DNA of 64,000 nt, from NCBI GenBank assembly GCA_023935145.1, contig CM043698.1, forward strand, positions 87,292,001 through 87,356,000, read 5' to 3'. The stretch comes from Bretschneidera sinensis. Lineage: Eukaryota > Streptophyta > Magnoliopsida > Brassicales > Akaniaceae. Position 1 is the first letter of the stretch; each line of letters starts with the position of its first letter. The notes below the pieces were generated by a model. The model was given only the letters and a program-made list of their open reading frames with translations. It was not told where the DNA came from and made no database searches. Positions 62,790-64,000 of this stretch are shown here, piece by piece. Position numbers and translations under genes: made by a program.

Positions 62790-64000
62790 TCATGTCTGAT
62801 CTTCTCTATCCCTTCATCTCTACCATATATCTATAATAAACGATTAATAATAGAAGATTGTACCACCAGATTTGCCATCAATACTCATCTATTACTAATA
62901 CTCAACTGCATCCTCATTTTTCTTAATTTTATCATCAAGCTAGTACAATGACTCCCAACAGCAGCTAATCTCCATGTAACCTTTCTACTAAAAGCATCAA
63001 CTACTACATTAGCCTTTCCTGTATGATAATGAATTGTACAGTCATAATCACTAATCAACTCCATCCACCTCCTCTGCCTCAAATTCAACTCTTTTGGGTA
63101 GGTAAATGTGTCAAACTTTTATGATCAGTAAAAATTTCACAATTTGCTCCATACAGATGGTGTCTCTAAATTTTCAAAGCGAAAACTATAGCAACCAATT
63201 CTAAATCATGGGTCGAGTAATTCCTTTCATGGTTCTTCAGTTACCTAGATACATAAGCCTATATACCACAAATCTTTCATTACCAGAAAGAAGCACTAAT
63301 ACAAAGGTAGTAGTCAATTTTTCTTTCAACAACTAGAAATTCCTCTTACATTCTTTTGACCACCTAAACTTCACTTCCTAGTTAATCTAGTCAATGGTCC
63401 AGTAATCTTAGAAAATTTTTGGATAAATCTCCTATAATAACTAGTCAACCCCAAACAGCTTCTAATTTCAATTACACTCATGGGTCTTTCCCAATTCAAC
63501 ACTGCTTCTACTTTCTGTGGGTCAACTGCTATTCCCTCTCTCGATACAACATGCCCTAAGAAAGATATTTCACTCAACCAAAACTCACACTTGGAGAACT
63601 TTGCATATAATTTCTCTCTCATCAGAATTGCCAGCACTATCTCTAAATGTTGCATATGTTCCTCTTCATTCTTGGAATATACCAGAATATCATCAATAAA
63701 CATAATCACAAATCTGTCCAAGAATGGTTTAAACATCTGATTCATTAGATCCATAAATGTTGCAGGAGCATTAGTCAACCCCAATGGCATCACCAAGAAC
63801 TCATGATGGCCATAACGTGACCTAAAAGCAATTTTAGGCACGTCTCCCTCCTTTATCCTCAATTGATGATAACCTGATCTCAGGTCTCTCTTAGAAAACA
63901 CTCTAGCTCCCTATAACTGCTCGAATAAATCATCTATTCTGGGCAAAAGATATCTATTCTTGATGGTGATCTTATTTAACTATCTATAATCAATACACAA
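62790..64000 (-). pseudogene. pol: E4 RT and RNase H
   Basis: Minus strand, entering the window at LCIDYR (stop in place of Gln) LNKIT. The open part 63901-63371 has [56 protein letters not shown] and [12 protein letters not shown] in this stretch has none of the frameshifts of E1. RNase H is more degraded: FTDHKS near 63120 lies in a disrupted frame and NLRQRRWMELI...NVVVDAFSRK is at 63088-62990. The first RNase H acidic segment near 63290 is disrupted. Confidence 0.86.

Larger units (their letters stand above)
43371..64000 (-). mobile_element. E4: minus-strand chromovirus, 3' LTR split by two nested insertions
   Basis: The terminal 16 bp TGTAACGACCCATCCT at 43371 are the reverse complement of the common chromovirus LTR end. 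LTR sequence continues in three pieces (43371-44025, 51030-51181, 60550-~61440) that are collinear with the E2 LTR when E5 and E6 are removed. The pol gene follows on the minus strand from ~61800 to the window end inside RT. Immediately outside the LTR is ATAAG (43366-43370), the expected target duplication. Confidence 0.88.

Overview
This window is repeat-dense DNA from a flowering-plant nuclear genome, probably a eudicot. It is AT-rich, has plant-type GT-AG introns, and carries chromovirus and Athila Ty3/gypsy retrotransposons, a plant L1-type LINE, hAT fossils and a MITE. I see no bacterial, organellar or CRISPR-like features and recognise no tRNA or rRNA gene.

Layout. (1) 1-9075: a nearly complete but dead Tekay/Del-type chromovirus, E1. 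It has a 5' LTR cut by the window edge, PBS, gag, PR, RT, RNase H, IN, chromodomain-like tail, PPT and 3' LTR. E1 sits inside the RT gene of a related element, E2, whose remaining pol and 3' LTR run from 9076 to 12697. (2) 12698-18132: mostly non-coding DNA with a decayed pirin gene (14902-16644). (3) 18133-36266, minus strand: the one gene that looks intact, a RABA5c/ARA4-type Rab GTPase of 216 aa. Its two exons are separated by a 17.5-kb intron holding a 129-bp MITE, two inverted hAT fossils flanking an L1-type LINE, and a complete-ended, non-autonomous Athila element, E3. (4) 36267-38534: upstream DNA of the Rab gene, a 37-bp direct repeat pair and a broken phytocyanin gene. (5) About 38535-42830: an LTR-type, apparently non-autonomous element with a gag-like protein of the 'putative gypsy type transposon' family, rich in GTCGACT-type repeats and tandem repeats. 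(6) 43057-64000: a nest at least three levels deep. An Athila leader/gag remnant (E7) was hit by a minus-strand chromovirus (E4). The 3' LTR of E4 was then hit by two Athila elements, E5 (target duplication ATTCT) and E6 (target duplication AATTT). The window ends inside the RT of E4.

How it fits together. Only RABA5c is a plausible working host gene, and its expression must cope with a TE-filled intron. None of the transposon coding regions visible here is intact: all carry nonsense changes, frameshifts or deletions. The non-coding parts of the Athila elements hold the most interesting unexplained structure: CpG-dense GATCGAGCGCA boxes in LTRs and both untranslated regions, several PPT-like AAGTTTGGGGG motifs per element, and a 3' non-coding region conserved in order and sequence with small hairpins. 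The chromovirus LTRs carry a modular minisatellite and a conserved hairpin block.

All family assignments come from reading motifs by eye; no database search or alignment was run.
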